A DNA stretch of 44,401 bases from Actinomycetes bacterium (GTDB taxonomy: Bacteria; Actinomycetota; Acidimicrobiia; Acidimicrobiales; RAAP-2), in contig JAKBNI010000008.1 of the NCBI GenBank assembly GCA_021831125.1, forward strand, positions 1-44,401, given 5' to 3'. This document shows, piece after piece, positions 9,218 through 18,340 of this stretch (position 1 is its first letter; every line of letters begins with the position of its first letter). The notes under the pieces were generated by a model. That model was not told the DNA's origin, ran no database searches, and saw only the letters and a program-made list of their open reading frames with translations. The position numbers and the translations under genes are program-made.

Positions 9218-10023
9218 CGACCCCATCCGAGGTGGTCGATCGGCCCGCGGCCCCGGCCGAGCCGCCAGGTCGCCGCACCCTCGAGGGCCACGCGCACGTA
9301 GGCCTTGGCCTCGGCGACCGCCTCGGGGACCGAGCGGCCGCGCGCCAGGCCGGCGGCGATCGCGGCCGAAAGGGTGCACCCGGTGCCGTGGTCGTTCTCG
9401 GTCGCGACGCGGGTGCCGTCGAGGACGCTCACGGTGCCCCCCACGAGCAGGACGTCGGGGGAGCGGTCCAGCTCGCGCAGGTGGCCGCCCTTGACGAGGG
9501 TCGCGGCCGAGCCGAGCGCGCTGACGCGCCGGGCCAGGGCCACGAGGTCCTCCAGGGTCCGCACATCGTGGGGGTCGACCTCGACCAGGGCGGCGGCCTC
9601 GGCGAGGTTCGGGGTGACGACCGTCGACAGGGGCACGAGGCGCTCCCGGTAGGCCTGGACCCCGCCGTCTTTCATCAGGTGGTCGCCGCTCGTGGCGACG
9701 AGGACCGGGTCGACGACGAGCTGGGGCAAGAGGCCGGCCTCGGCGAGGGCGGCCACCCGCTCGACCACCTCGGGCGTGGCGAGCATGCCGGTCTTCGCGG
9801 CGGCGACCGTGAAGTCGCCCGTGACCGCGCGCACCTGGGCCTCGACCTCGCCGGGGGTGAGCACGGCCACCGCGTCGACCCCGAGGGTGTTCTGGGCGGT
9901 CACCGCGGTGACGGCCGACGTGCCGAAGACCCCGAGGGCGGAGAAGGTCTTGAGGTCGGCCTGGATCCCGGCGCCCCCGCCCGAGTCCGAGCCGGCGATG
10001 GTCAGGGCGACCGCGGGCTGCAC
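9214..10023 (-). CDS. thiD: hydroxymethylpyrimidine/phosphomethylpyrimidine kinase
   Basis: [41 protein letters not shown]...; [34 protein letters not shown]. Confidence 0.96.
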   Translation of the reverse strand: MQPAVALTIAGSDSGGGAGIQADLKTFSALGVFGTSAVTAVTAQNTLGVDAVAVLTPGEVEAQVRAVTGDFTVAAAKTGMLATPEVVERVAALAEAGLLPQLVVDPVLVATSGDHLMKDGGVQAYRERLVPLSTVVTPNLAEAAALVEVDPHDVRTLEDLVALARRVSALGSAATLVKGGHLRELDRSPDVLLVGGTVSVLDGTRVATENDHGTGCTLSAAIAAGLARGRSVPEAVAEAKAYVRVALEGAATWRLGRGRGPIDHLGWGR

Positions 10024-10066
10024 GCTCCAACCCTAGTTTCGCCACGGCGCAACTACGCTGGGCGCG

Positions 10067-10846
10067 GTGGAAGAGCTGCTGACCGTCGGCTCGTTCGAGT
10101 CGGCCTCGCGCCTGGTGTTCGGCACGGGCGGGTTCCGGTCCCTCGAGGTCCTCGAGGCGACCCTCGAGGCGGCCCAGGTCACCGTCGCGACGGTCGCCCT
10201 GCGCCGGGTCGACCCGTCGGTCGAGGGATCGCTCTACGACGTGCTCGAGCGAAACAAGGTGGCGCTGCTGCCCAACACCGCCGGCTGCTACAGCGCGCGC
10301 GAAGCCGTGGCGACGGCCCGGCTGGCCCGCGAGGCCTTCGAGACCGACCGGGTGAAGCTCGAGGTGATCGGCGACGACCGCACGCTGCTGCCCGACGTGG
10401 TCGAGACCCTCGCGGCGGCCGAGGAGCTGGTCGCCGACGGCTTCGAGGTGTGGGCCTACACCAACGACGACCTCATCGTCGCCCAACGGCTCGAGCAGGT
10501 GGGCTGCGTGGCGGTGATGCCGCTCGGCTCGCCCATCGGCTCGGGCCTCGGGGTGCGCAACCCCCACGCCGTGTCGCTCATCTGCGAGAGGGTGGCCGTG
10601 CCGGTCCTGCTCGACGCCGGGGTGGGCACGGCCTCGGACGCGGCGCTCGCGATGGAGCTGGGCTGTGCCGGGGTGCTCGCCGCCTCGGCGATCAACCGGG
10701 CCCTCGACCCCGTGGCCATGGGCGAGGCCGTCGCCACGGCCGTTCGCGCCGGCTGGCTGGCGGCCCGGGCCGGGCGGATCCCGCCCCGGCTCCACGCCGA
10801 GGCGTCCTCGAGCGCCCTCGGGCGGCCGGACCTGTTTGCCGAGTAG
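10067..10846 (+). CDS. thiG: thiazole synthase
   Basis: [81 protein letters not shown]. Confidence 0.96.
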   Translation: MEELLTVGSFESASRLVFGTGGFRSLEVLEATLEAAQVTVATVALRRVDPSVEGSLYDVLERNKVALLPNTAGCYSAREAVATARLAREAFETDRVKLEVIGDDRTLLPDVVETLAAAEELVADGFEVWAYTNDDLIVAQRLEQVGCVAVMPLGSPIGSGLGVRNPHAVSLICERVAVPVLLDAGVGTASDAALAMELGCAGVLAASAINRALDPVAMGEAVATAVRAGWLAARAGRIPPRLHAEASSSALGRPDLFAE

Positions 10847-10856
10847 GCCGGGGATA

Positions 10857-10872
10857 ACTACACTCGTGTAGT
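10857..10872. promoter_or_regulatory. perfect dyad ACTACAC-TC-GTGTAGT upstream of the MerR gene
   Basis: 7-bp inverted repeat, 2-nt centre, 38 nt before GTG 10911. Confidence 0.6.
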
Positions 10873-10910
10873 CCGGGCCATTCCCGGGTACCTCGGTCGG
10901 GAGGGGGAGT

Positions 10911-11366
10911 GTGAGCGGCGACAGCGACTTCGGATTCAGTGGACCCACCGTGTGCCGGCTCACCGGCGTCACCTACCGCCAGCTCGACTACTGGTCGCGC
11001 ACGGGCCTCGTGACCCCCACGATCGCCGTCGCCCGCGGCAGCGGCTCCAAGCGCCGCTACGCCTACGCCGACATCCTCGAGGTGAAGGTCATCAAGCGCC
11101 TGCTCGACGCCGGGGTGTCGCTCGCGCGCGCCCGACAGGCCGTGGAGTGCCTGCGCCGCGCGCTCGGGGCTGACCTCGCCGCGGCGAGCCTTGTCCTCTC
11201 GGACGCGGGCTCGGTCCTCGCCCACGACGACGGCGAACTGGTCGACCTGCTGCGCGGGGGCCAGGGCGTCTTCAACATCGTCCCGCTCGCCACGGTGGTC
11301 GCCGAGCTCTCGACCACCCTCAGCGAGGATCCTTCGACGTCGGAGAAGGGGGCCGTCACGGCGTGA
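10911..11366 (+). CDS. MerR-family regulator (Rv1830-like position)
   Basis: PTVCRLTGVTYRQLDYWSRTGLVTPTIAVARGSGSKRRYAYADILEVKVIKRLLDAGVSLARARQAVE. Confidence 0.9.
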   Translation: MSGDSDFGFSGPTVCRLTGVTYRQLDYWSRTGLVTPTIAVARGSGSKRRYAYADILEVKVIKRLLDAGVSLARARQAVECLRRALGADLAAASLVLSDAGSVLAHDDGELVDLLRGGQGVFNIVPLATVVAELSTTLSEDPSTSEKGAVTA

Positions 11367-11761
11367 GCTCGCCCCAGCGAGGCGGAGACCCGCGTCGCCG
11401 ACACCCCAGCGCCACGGCCCCGGTCGAGCGGGCCTTCGCGCACCCCTCCGAGGCCCTCTTCGCTCGTCTCCTCACGGTGACCGGCCACGACTGGCTCTAC
11501 GAACCGGTCGAGTTCCCGCTCGAATGGGGACCCGACGGCACGCCGACGCGGGCTTTCCGCCCCGACTTCTACCTCGCCGGGCCCGGCGTCTTCGTCGAGC
11601 TCACGGTGCTCGCCCAGCGCCTGGTGACGCGCAAGAACCAGAAGGTCCGTCGATTCCGCGACCTCTACCCGGAGGTCCCGCTGGTCGTGGTGTACCGGCG
11701 CGACTTCGAGCGGCTGCTCGAGCGTGCGCGCCTGGCCACCCCCCTCGAGGAGGCCGCGTAG
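11363..11761 (+). CDS. small PD-(D/E)XK-like uncharacterised protein
   Basis: FAHPSEALFARLLTVTGHDWLYEPVEFPL...AFRPDFYLAGPGVFVELTVLAQRLVTRKNQKVRRFRDLYPEVPLVVVYRRDFERLL. Confidence 0.6.
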   Translation: MSSPQRGGDPRRRHPSATAPVERAFAHPSEALFARLLTVTGHDWLYEPVEFPLEWGPDGTPTRAFRPDFYLAGPGVFVELTVLAQRLVTRKNQKVRRFRDLYPEVPLVVVYRRDFERLLERARLATPLEEAA

Positions 11762-12813
11762 TGGACGAGCGGCGCAGCCACCTCTACGACGTCCACGTCG
11801 AGCTCGGGGCGAAGATGGTCCCCTTCGGCGGCTGGGTCATGCCGCTCGCGTACCCCACGGGGACCGTGGCCGAGCACCTGGCGTGCCGTCGCGACGCCGT
11901 GGTGTTCGACGTGAGCCACCTCGGCACGGTGCGCTGCGAGGGACCCGACGCCTTCGACGCCCTGCAGGCCACCCTCACCAACGACCTCACGAAGGTCGGG
12001 CCCGGGCGAGCGCAGTACACCCACCTGCTCACCGAGGACGGCTTCGTCGTCGACGACATCATCGTCTGGTGGGTGGGCGAGGACTCCTTCGACGTCATGC
12101 CGAACGCCTCGAACACCTCGGGGGTGCTCTCGGCCCTGCCGGGGGTCGACGTCACGGATGGGCGCAGCGTGCTCGCCGTGCAGGGCCCGCGCGCGCGCGA
12201 GCGCGCGGCGCTGGTCGACCCGCGCTTCGGCGAGGTGGCGCGCAACCGGGTGGTCCGCCTCGACTACGCGGGTGCCGAGGTGCGCGTCGCGGGCACGGGC
12301 TATACCGGCGAGCCGGGCGTCGAGATCGCCGCCCCGAACGAGGTGGCCGAGGACCTCTGGCGCGCTCTCGTGGCCGCCGGGGTGACCCCCGCGGGGCTCG
12401 GGGCGCGCGACACGCTGCGCCTCGAGGCCGGCCTGCCCCTCTACGGGCACGAGCTCTCGCTCACCTCGACCACCCTCGAGGCGGGCCTCGGCTGGGTGCT
12501 CGGGTGGAACAAGCCGACCTTCCGGGGCCGGGTCGCCGTCGAGCGCGAGCGCGCGAGCGGCCCGCGCCGGCGCCTGGTGGGCGTCGTCTCGGCGGGCCGC
12601 CAGCCCCTGCGCGAGGGGGCCGAGGTCCTCGCCGAGGGCGCCTCGGTGGGCTTCCTCTCCTCGGGCAACTACTCGCCCGTGCTCGAGCGGGGGATCGGGA
12701 TGGGGCTGCTCGCTACGGGGCTCGCCGTCGGCGAGCCGGTCACGGTCGCCCTGCGCGGTCGCGAGGTCGCGGCGAGCGTCTGCGCGCTGCCCTTCGTCGC
12801 CAAGGAGTCGTGA
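11761..12813 (+). CDS. gcvT: glycine cleavage system T protein (aminomethyltransferase)
   Basis: VPFGGWVMPLAYPTGTVAEHLACRRDAVVFDVSHLGTVRCEGPDAFDALQATLTNDL; GTGYTGEPGVEI; GLGARDTLRLEAGLPLYGHE. Confidence 0.95.
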   Translation: MDERRSHLYDVHVELGAKMVPFGGWVMPLAYPTGTVAEHLACRRDAVVFDVSHLGTVRCEGPDAFDALQATLTNDLTKVGPGRAQYTHLLTEDGFVVDDIIVWWVGEDSFDVMPNASNTSGVLSALPGVDVTDGRSVLAVQGPRARERAALVDPRFGEVARNRVVRLDYAGAEVRVAGTGYTGEPGVEIAAPNEVAEDLWRALVAAGVTPAGLGARDTLRLEAGLPLYGHELSLTSTTLEAGLGWVLGWNKPTFRGRVAVERERASGPRRRLVGVVSAGRQPLREGAEVLAEGASVGFLSSGNYSPVLERGIGMGLLATGLAVGEPVTVALRGREVAASVCALPFVAKES

Positions 12814-14174
12814 TGGCCGACTACCTGCCCCACACCGCCGAGGAGGTGGCCTCGATGCTGGCCCTCGTCGGGGTCGACTCGCTCGAGGACCTCTACGCCC
12901 ACGTCCCGGACGTGGTGCGCCTGGCGGGGGGGCTGGACCTGCCGGCGGGCATGACCGAGCCCGACGCGGCGGCCCTGGTCGCGGGCTACGGCTCGCGCAA
13001 CCTCGCGCGCGCGAGCGAGCTGGTCTGCTTCGCCGGGGCTGGCGCCTACGACCACGAGGTGCCCCCCGTCGTGCGCGCCCTCGCCGGGCGCAGCGAGTTC
13101 GTCACGGCCTACACCCCCTACCAGCCCGAGGTCGCCCAGGGCGTCCTCCAGGCGATCTTCGAGTACCAGACGCTCGTCGCGCGTCTCGCGGGCCTGCCGA
13201 TCGCCAACGCCTCCCTCTACGACGGCGCGAGCGCGCTCGTCGAGGCGCTCAACATGGCCCACGGCGCGACGGGCCGCTCGCGCATGCTCGTCTCGTCGGG
13301 CGTGCACCCGCACTGGCGGGCCGTCGCGCGCACCTTCGCGGCCGGCACCGGCCACGAGGTCGTCGAGGTGCCCCTCGTCGAGGGGCGCACCGACTGGTCC
13401 GGGGTCGACCCCGAGGGCGTCGCCGCGGTCGTCGTGGCCTACCCCAACTACCTCGGGGTGCTCGAGGACCCCGCCGAGGCCCGGGCCCTGGCCGACGCGG
13501 CCGGGGGCCTCCTCGTCGTGGCGGGCGACCCGGTGGCCGCGGGCGTGCTGCGCTCGGCCGGGTCGTGGGGGGCCGACGTCTTCGTCGGCGAGGGCCAGCC
13601 CTTCGGCACGGCGCTCTCCTTCGGCGGGCCCTACCTCGGTCTCTTCGCCTGCACCGAGGCCCAGGTGCGCCGCCTGCCCGGGCGGATCGTGGGCGAGACC
13701 CTCGACACCGAGGGCCGGCGCGCCTACGTCACGACCCTGCGCGCGCGCGAGCAGGACATCCGTCGCGAGAAGGCGACCTCGAACGTCTGCACCAACCAGA
13801 CCCTGATGGCCGTCACGGCGGCGGTGCAGCTGGGCTGGCTGGGGACGCAGGGCCTGCGCGAGGTGGCGACGCGCTGCGCCCAGGGGGCCCACTACCTCTT
13901 CGACGAGCTCGGGGCCCTCGAGGGCGTCGCCCCGGCGACGCAGGGGCCGTTCTTCCGGGAGTTCGCGCTGCGCCTGCGCCACCCGGCCCGCGAGGTGGTG
14001 GCGCGTCTCGCCGAGGCGGGGATCCTCGCCGGGGTCGCGCTCGACGCGCTGGTGGCGCCGGGGGACCGCTCGATCGAGGCGCCCGAGGAGGTGCTGCTCG
14101 TCACGGTGACCGAACGGCGCACCCGGGCCGAGATCGACCGGTACGTGGATGCGATGAGAGGAGCCCTGCAGTGA
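12813..14174 (+). CDS. gcvPA: glycine dehydrogenase subunit 1
   Basis: MADYLPHTAEEVASMLALVGVDSLEDLYAHVP; YTPYQPEVAQGVLQAIFEYQTLVARL; EKATSNVCTNQTLMA. Confidence 0.95.
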   Translation: MADYLPHTAEEVASMLALVGVDSLEDLYAHVPDVVRLAGGLDLPAGMTEPDAAALVAGYGSRNLARASELVCFAGAGAYDHEVPPVVRALAGRSEFVTAYTPYQPEVAQGVLQAIFEYQTLVARLAGLPIANASLYDGASALVEALNMAHGATGRSRMLVSSGVHPHWRAVARTFAAGTGHEVVEVPLVEGRTDWSGVDPEGVAAVVVAYPNYLGVLEDPAEARALADAAGGLLVVAGDPVAAGVLRSAGSWGADVFVGEGQPFGTALSFGGPYLGLFACTEAQVRRLPGRIVGETLDTEGRRAYVTTLRAREQDIRREKATSNVCTNQTLMAVTAAVQLGWLGTQGLREVATRCAQGAHYLFDELGALEGVAPATQGPFFREFALRLRHPAREVVARLAEAGILAGVALDALVAPGDRSIEAPEEVLLVTVTERRTRAEIDRYVDAMRGALQ

Positions 14175-15676
14175 CCGCGAGCCCCGCCGGGCGGGCCTCG
14201 TCGGCGCCCCTCATGGGGCGCGACGCCGAGCCCACCCTCTTCGAGATCTCCGTGCCCGGGCGCACCGCCTACCAGCTGCGCACGACCGACGTGCCGGCGC
14301 GACCCCTCGAGGAGCTGGTGCCCGCCGACCACCTGGCCGAGTCGCCGGTGGCGGTCGCCGAGGTCTCCGAGCGCGACCTCGTGGCCCACGTGACCCGCCT
14401 CAGCCACCGCCAGTTCTCGGTCGACCTGGGGATGTACCCACTGGGGTCGTGCACGATGAAGTACAACCCCAAGTTCTGTGACGCCGTAGCGGCCGATCCG
14501 GCGCTCGCGAGCGTGCACCCGGCCACCCCCGCCGCCCTCGCCCAGGGCTGGCTGGAGGTCTTCGTCGACCTGGAGGAGCGGCTCTGTGCGATCACCGGCA
14601 TGGCCGCGGCGACCCTGCAGCCGGCCGCCGGGGCGGCCGGGGAGCTGACCGGGCTGCTGCTCATGCGCGCCTACCACGAGAGCCGTGGCGACGTGCGCCG
14701 AAGGGTCATCATCCCCGACTCGGCCCACGGCACCAACCCCGCCTCGGTGACCCTGGGGGGCTACGAGGTCACGACGGTGCCCTCGAACGACCGGGGCCTC
14801 GTCGACCTCGAGGCGCTGCGTGGGGTGCTCGGCCCCGACGTCGCGGGCATCATGCTCACCAACCCCAACACGCTCGGGCTGTTCGAAGAGGAGATCGAGG
14901 GCATCGCCGCCGCCGTCCACGAGGTCGGCGGCCTGCTCTACTACGACGGGGCGAACCTCAACGCGATTCTCGGGGTCGTGCGCCCGGGGGACATGGGCTT
15001 TGACATCGTGCACATGAACCTGCACAAGACCTTCGCCACCCCCCACGGCGGCGGGGGACCCGGCGCCGGGCCCGTCGCGGTCGCCGCGCACCTCGTCGAC
15101 TTCCTGCCCGGGCCCCGGGCCGTGCGGGAGGGAGAGGGCTTCGCCTGGGCGACGCCGGCGCGCTCGATCGGTCGGGTCCACGGCTGGCACGGCAACGCCC
15201 TGGTGCTCGCACGGGCCCTCGCCTACATCCACGTCCACGGGGCCGAGGGGCTGACCCGGGTGGCCCAGCACGCCGTCTTGAACGCGAACTGGCTGCGCCG
15301 GCGCCTGGCGGCGATCCTGCCGGCCGCCCACGACCGGATGTGCATGCACGAGTGCACCCTTCGCGCCACCCCCCTCAAGGACGCCTACGGCGTGCGGGCC
15401 CTCGACGTGGCCAAGGCCCTCCTCGAGGAGGGCTTCCACGCGCCTACCGTCTACTTCCCCCTCATCGTGGACGAGGCTCTGATGTTCGAGCCGACCGAGA
15501 CCGAGAGCCCCCAGACCCTCGAGGCGCTGGCCCAGGCGATCGAGCGCATCGCCGCGCGCGCCGCCACCGACCCCGAGGGGCTCCACCGGGCGCCCCAGAC
15601 GACGCCGGTCGCGCGCGTCGACGAGGCCCGTGCCGCCCGCCACCTCATCGCCACGGCCGACGCCTCGCGGACCTGA
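14171..15676 (+). CDS. gcvPB: glycine dehydrogenase subunit 2
   Basis: YPLGSCTMKYNPK; PDSAHGTNPASVTLGGYE; MGFDIVHMNLHKTFATPHGGGGPGAGPV (PLP Lys region). Confidence 0.96.
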   Translation: MTASPAGRASSAPLMGRDAEPTLFEISVPGRTAYQLRTTDVPARPLEELVPADHLAESPVAVAEVSERDLVAHVTRLSHRQFSVDLGMYPLGSCTMKYNPKFCDAVAADPALASVHPATPAALAQGWLEVFVDLEERLCAITGMAAATLQPAAGAAGELTGLLLMRAYHESRGDVRRRVIIPDSAHGTNPASVTLGGYEVTTVPSNDRGLVDLEALRGVLGPDVAGIMLTNPNTLGLFEEEIEGIAAAVHEVGGLLYYDGANLNAILGVVRPGDMGFDIVHMNLHKTFATPHGGGGPGAGPVAVAAHLVDFLPGPRAVREGEGFAWATPARSIGRVHGWHGNALVLARALAYIHVHGAEGLTRVAQHAVLNANWLRRRLAAILPAAHDRMCMHECTLRATPLKDAYGVRALDVAKALLEEGFHAPTVYFPLIVDEALMFEPTETESPQTLEALAQAIERIAARAATDPEGLHRAPQTTPVARVDEARAARHLIATADASRT

Positions 15677-15680
15677 CCCT

Positions 15681-15697
15681 CTCGGACCGGCTCCGAG
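15681..15697 (+). terminator. hairpin after the gcvT-PA-PB operon
   Basis: CTCGGA-ccggc-TCCGAG starts 5 nt after the gcvPB stop; no U tract. Confidence 0.4.
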
Positions 15698-15748
15698 CAC
15701 GCGACTCGGCTCAGTGCTACGGTCCGCGCCGGGGGACGGGGGGTCGTC

Positions 15749-16801
15749 ATGGCTCGGTACCGGACATCGACGAGGGTCGTGGCGGCGGCGGTGGTGGCCG
15801 TCGTCGTTCTCGGGGGTGCCCTCCTCCTTCCACCGCCGGCGGTGGCGAAGTCCCCGGCACTTCACGTGGGTTCGGTGTCGGCGATCGTGACGCACGACTT
15901 CGCGCTCAACAACGAGGCCAACGCGACCCTGAGTTACGTCGTGCAGGGTCGTGACGAGGGTGGCTCGGCTCTGGCGATCGACGATTCCGTCTTCCGCTTC
16001 CACAAGATCGCCGGTGACCGCACCCTCGAGGGCGCTCGCTACTACCCGTTCTTCGGGCGTGTCGTCTCGAGCTCGGTGCCCGCCCAGAGCTCCTACCCCG
16101 TGCGCTTCGCCGCCGAGGTGGTCGAGTCCAGCGCACCGGGAACCCCGCGGGCAGACGTGGGGTGTGCGGGTTCCGGAGTCCTGGACGTCGTGACAAAAGT
16201 CGCCGCGAGCGGCCCGTGGCGCGTGACCCTCGAGCCCTACGTCCCGTCGATCGCGGCGTTGCCGCGCTTTACCTCGGCGCACGGCCACGGTCGCTTCGCC
16301 ACGTCGCAACGTCTCGCGATGCCCCTCGCGAGCCTGGCGTCAGCGGTGGTGGCGAGCCTCGAGCACCGGGCGGCGACGGGGGCCGGCACCACCTTGGTGC
16401 CCGGGGGTGACTTCGTCACGAACGCGTGCGGCCATTTCGAAATGTGGGATCCCCATCTCTGGTCGGGCTCGCACAGCGGGCTGACCTCCACGTCGCAGCT
16501 GAGCGCCGCGACGCCCGCGGACGAGGTCGCCTTCGCCACGGTGGGGGGAGGGGCGCTCGCTGCGTTCACCGTCACCGAGCGCTACACGGAGCGACCGGCC
16601 GTCGCCGGGGACTACGTCATCTGGTCTCACGGGACCTACACCGCGTGGGACCTGCTGCCGGTGGGCCACTACGCCAGTGTGACCGTCGTGGTGGACCAGG
16701 AGGTCGCCGTGCTCGACCCGGCCGTGAGGAGTGGTCAAGCGGCTCACGTGGTCGGTGCCTATGGCGGCGTCGTGAGCGTGACGGGAACGCCCGTCGCCTG
16801 A
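15749..16801 (+). CDS. hypothetical secreted protein
   Basis: Signal peptide MARYRTSTRVVAAAVVAVVVLGGALLLPPPAVAKS; coherent frame to TGA. Confidence 0.75.
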   Translation: MARYRTSTRVVAAAVVAVVVLGGALLLPPPAVAKSPALHVGSVSAIVTHDFALNNEANATLSYVVQGRDEGGSALAIDDSVFRFHKIAGDRTLEGARYYPFFGRVVSSSVPAQSSYPVRFAAEVVESSAPGTPRADVGCAGSGVLDVVTKVAASGPWRVTLEPYVPSIAALPRFTSAHGHGRFATSQRLAMPLASLASAVVASLEHRAATGAGTTLVPGGDFVTNACGHFEMWDPHLWSGSHSGLTSTSQLSAATPADEVAFATVGGGALAAFTVTERYTERPAVAGDYVIWSHGTYTAWDLLPVGHYASVTVVVDQEVAVLDPAVRSGQAAHVVGAYGGVVSVTGTPVA

Positions 16802-16808
16802 GGGTCGG

Positions 16809-17080
16809 TCAATCGCGACGCGAGAAGCCCCGGATGGCCAGGGTGAAGAAGAGCACCGCGAAGGCGGCGACCAGGGTGAGCTCGAGCCAGACCGGCAGCG
16901 TGTAGCCAAAGAGGGTCACCGTGGCCGAGATGCGCTCGGCGGCTACGGGCGGCACGTTCTGGACCGCGAGGACGACCTGGCGCAGGGGGGCGACGGCGTA
17001 GGTGAGCGGGTCGAGTCGGGTGAAGATGCTGAGCCCCGCCGGCAGTCCCGAGGGGGGAAGAAGGCCCCGGAGAGGAGCAT
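16809..17080 (-). pseudogene. 3' remnant of an ABC-2-type transporter permease, frameshifted
   Basis: Minus strand: LSMLLSGAFFP, then a +1 shift at the G6 run 17052-17057, then SGLPAGLSIFTRLDPLTYAVAPLRQVVLAVQNVPPVAAERISATVTLFGYTLPVWLELTLVAAFAVLFFTLAIRGFSRRD*; N-terminal half and ATPase partner not found. Confidence 0.7.
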
Positions 17081-17156
17081 CGAGAGGTGCGCGCCGCGCG
17101 ACGACCCGGAGGCCCCCGGTGACGCGCCCCGGGAGTCTGCTCCGGGTTGACCCGGC

Positions 17157-17176
17157 CCTCCCCGGTCACGGGGAGG
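17157..17176 (-). terminator. hairpin downstream of the 17218-18159 gene
   Basis: CCTCCCCG-GTCA-CGGGGAGG, perfect 8-bp stem. Confidence 0.45.
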
Positions 17177-17217
17177 ATCGACGAGGTCGCGTGCCGTGGT
17201 GGCACAACGACCCGCGA

Positions 17218-18159
17218 TCAGCCGGCGGAGCCGCCCAGGCGCGCGAGGGCGCTCTGGAACTGGGCCAGGGTTGCGACGGCACTCGTCGGCGGGACCGTGA
17301 CCGACACCGGTGTGCCGAAGTTCGACAGGTCGATCTGCATGCTCTCGTCCAGGGCCGTCCCGTTGGTCGTCTCCGAGACGGTGAGGTCCATCCGGCGCAG
17401 CAGGTTCGCGCCGTCGGCCCACACCGTCAGGCTCATGGACATGGTCCGCACGGCCTGGAGCGCGACGGCGGCCTCGGCCGCGGGCAGGTGCTCGGTGGCG
17501 ATGGCCTGGCGGGCTGCCGCGAGGAGGGTCGAGGTCGACAGGGAGACCCGGTAGCCGGTGACGGCCGTCCCGTCGATCGTCGAGGCGCCGAGGGAGGTGA
17601 CGGTGGCCCCCTGGGACTGGAGCAGCTGGAGCGCCCCGACGACGTTCACCAGCCCACCCGGGCCGCTCGACGGCGAGGCGGCGGCGGGCAAGGGCACGGC
17701 GAGCCAGGACTTGCCGGGCACGAGGGTCGAGATCGACGTCGAGCCCGAGGTGAAGGAGACGTACGCCTGGTCGCCGGCGATGATCTCGTCGTCGGTGGTG
17801 CTCACCGACGCACCGTTCGCGGCGAGGTCGATCTGACTCGTACGCCGGATGAAGTCGAGGGCTCCCGATCCGCTGAGACTGAGGGTCTGGCCGTTGGCCA
17901 CGACGCTGCCGGTGATCGTTAGGTCGGAGGAGCTCGCCGCGAGGGTCGTGCGCGAGGCCTCGCGCACGACGGCCGCCGCGGCCGCCGTCGGGCGGCTGCC
18001 GCCGAGACCAAGGACCACACCGGCGACGACGGCCGCAATGACGATGACCGCGACCACGACGACGAGCCCGGTGTGGCGAGGGCGCGGCGTCGCGCTCGTG
18101 GGGACGTGGAGGCCGTCCTCCGGCAGGGTTGCGTCGCGGTGCTCGGCGTCGTCGGTCAT
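17218..18159 (-). CDS. hypothetical TM-anchored protein, LppX/LprG-like fold possible
   Basis: N-terminal TM (GLVVVVAVIVIAAVVAGVVLGL) then beta-rich domain (LSGSGALDFIRRTSQIDL...RMDLTVSETTNGTALDESMQIDLSNFGTPVSVTVP). Confidence 0.75.
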   Translation of the reverse strand: MTDDAEHRDATLPEDGLHVPTSATPRPRHTGLVVVVAVIVIAAVVAGVVLGLGGSRPTAAAAAVVREASRTTLAASSSDLTITGSVVANGQTLSLSGSGALDFIRRTSQIDLAANGASVSTTDDEIIAGDQAYVSFTSGSTSISTLVPGKSWLAVPLPAAASPSSGPGGLVNVVGALQLLQSQGATVTSLGASTIDGTAVTGYRVSLSTSTLLAAARQAIATEHLPAAEAAVALQAVRTMSMSLTVWADGANLLRRMDLTVSETTNGTALDESMQIDLSNFGTPVSVTVPPTSAVATLAQFQSALARLGGSAG

Positions 18160-18323
18160 GGCCCCCCTCGCGTCAGCCGATCGTCGATCACGACACTAGG
18201 GTCCGCCCTCGGGCGTCGCGGGGTGGGGGACGCGGCGCGCGTCGGCTCGGGGCCGACCAACGCCCAGGGAACGCCGCCGTGTGGCCGCGGGATGGGTGTG
18301 GCCGGGACGGGGCGAGTCCAGGT

Positions 18324-18340
18324 TCGGAGACCCTCTCCGA
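18324..18340 (-). terminator. hairpin downstream of the meta-cleavage operon
   Basis: TCGGAGA-CCC-TCTCCGA, 7-bp stem, about 20 nt beyond the MarR stop. Confidence 0.4.

Noticed and set aside
10024-10066. TPP riboswitch for thiD/thiG
   Set aside because: Gap is only 43 nt, both genes look leaderless, and no THI-box signature (CUGAGA...ACCUGAUCUGG) is present.
12190-12215. cgcgcgcgcgagcgcgcg run in gcvT as possible Z-DNA or regulatory element
   Set aside because: Explained by Arg/Ala/Glu codons in a conserved coding frame; similar runs recur throughout the GC-rich window.
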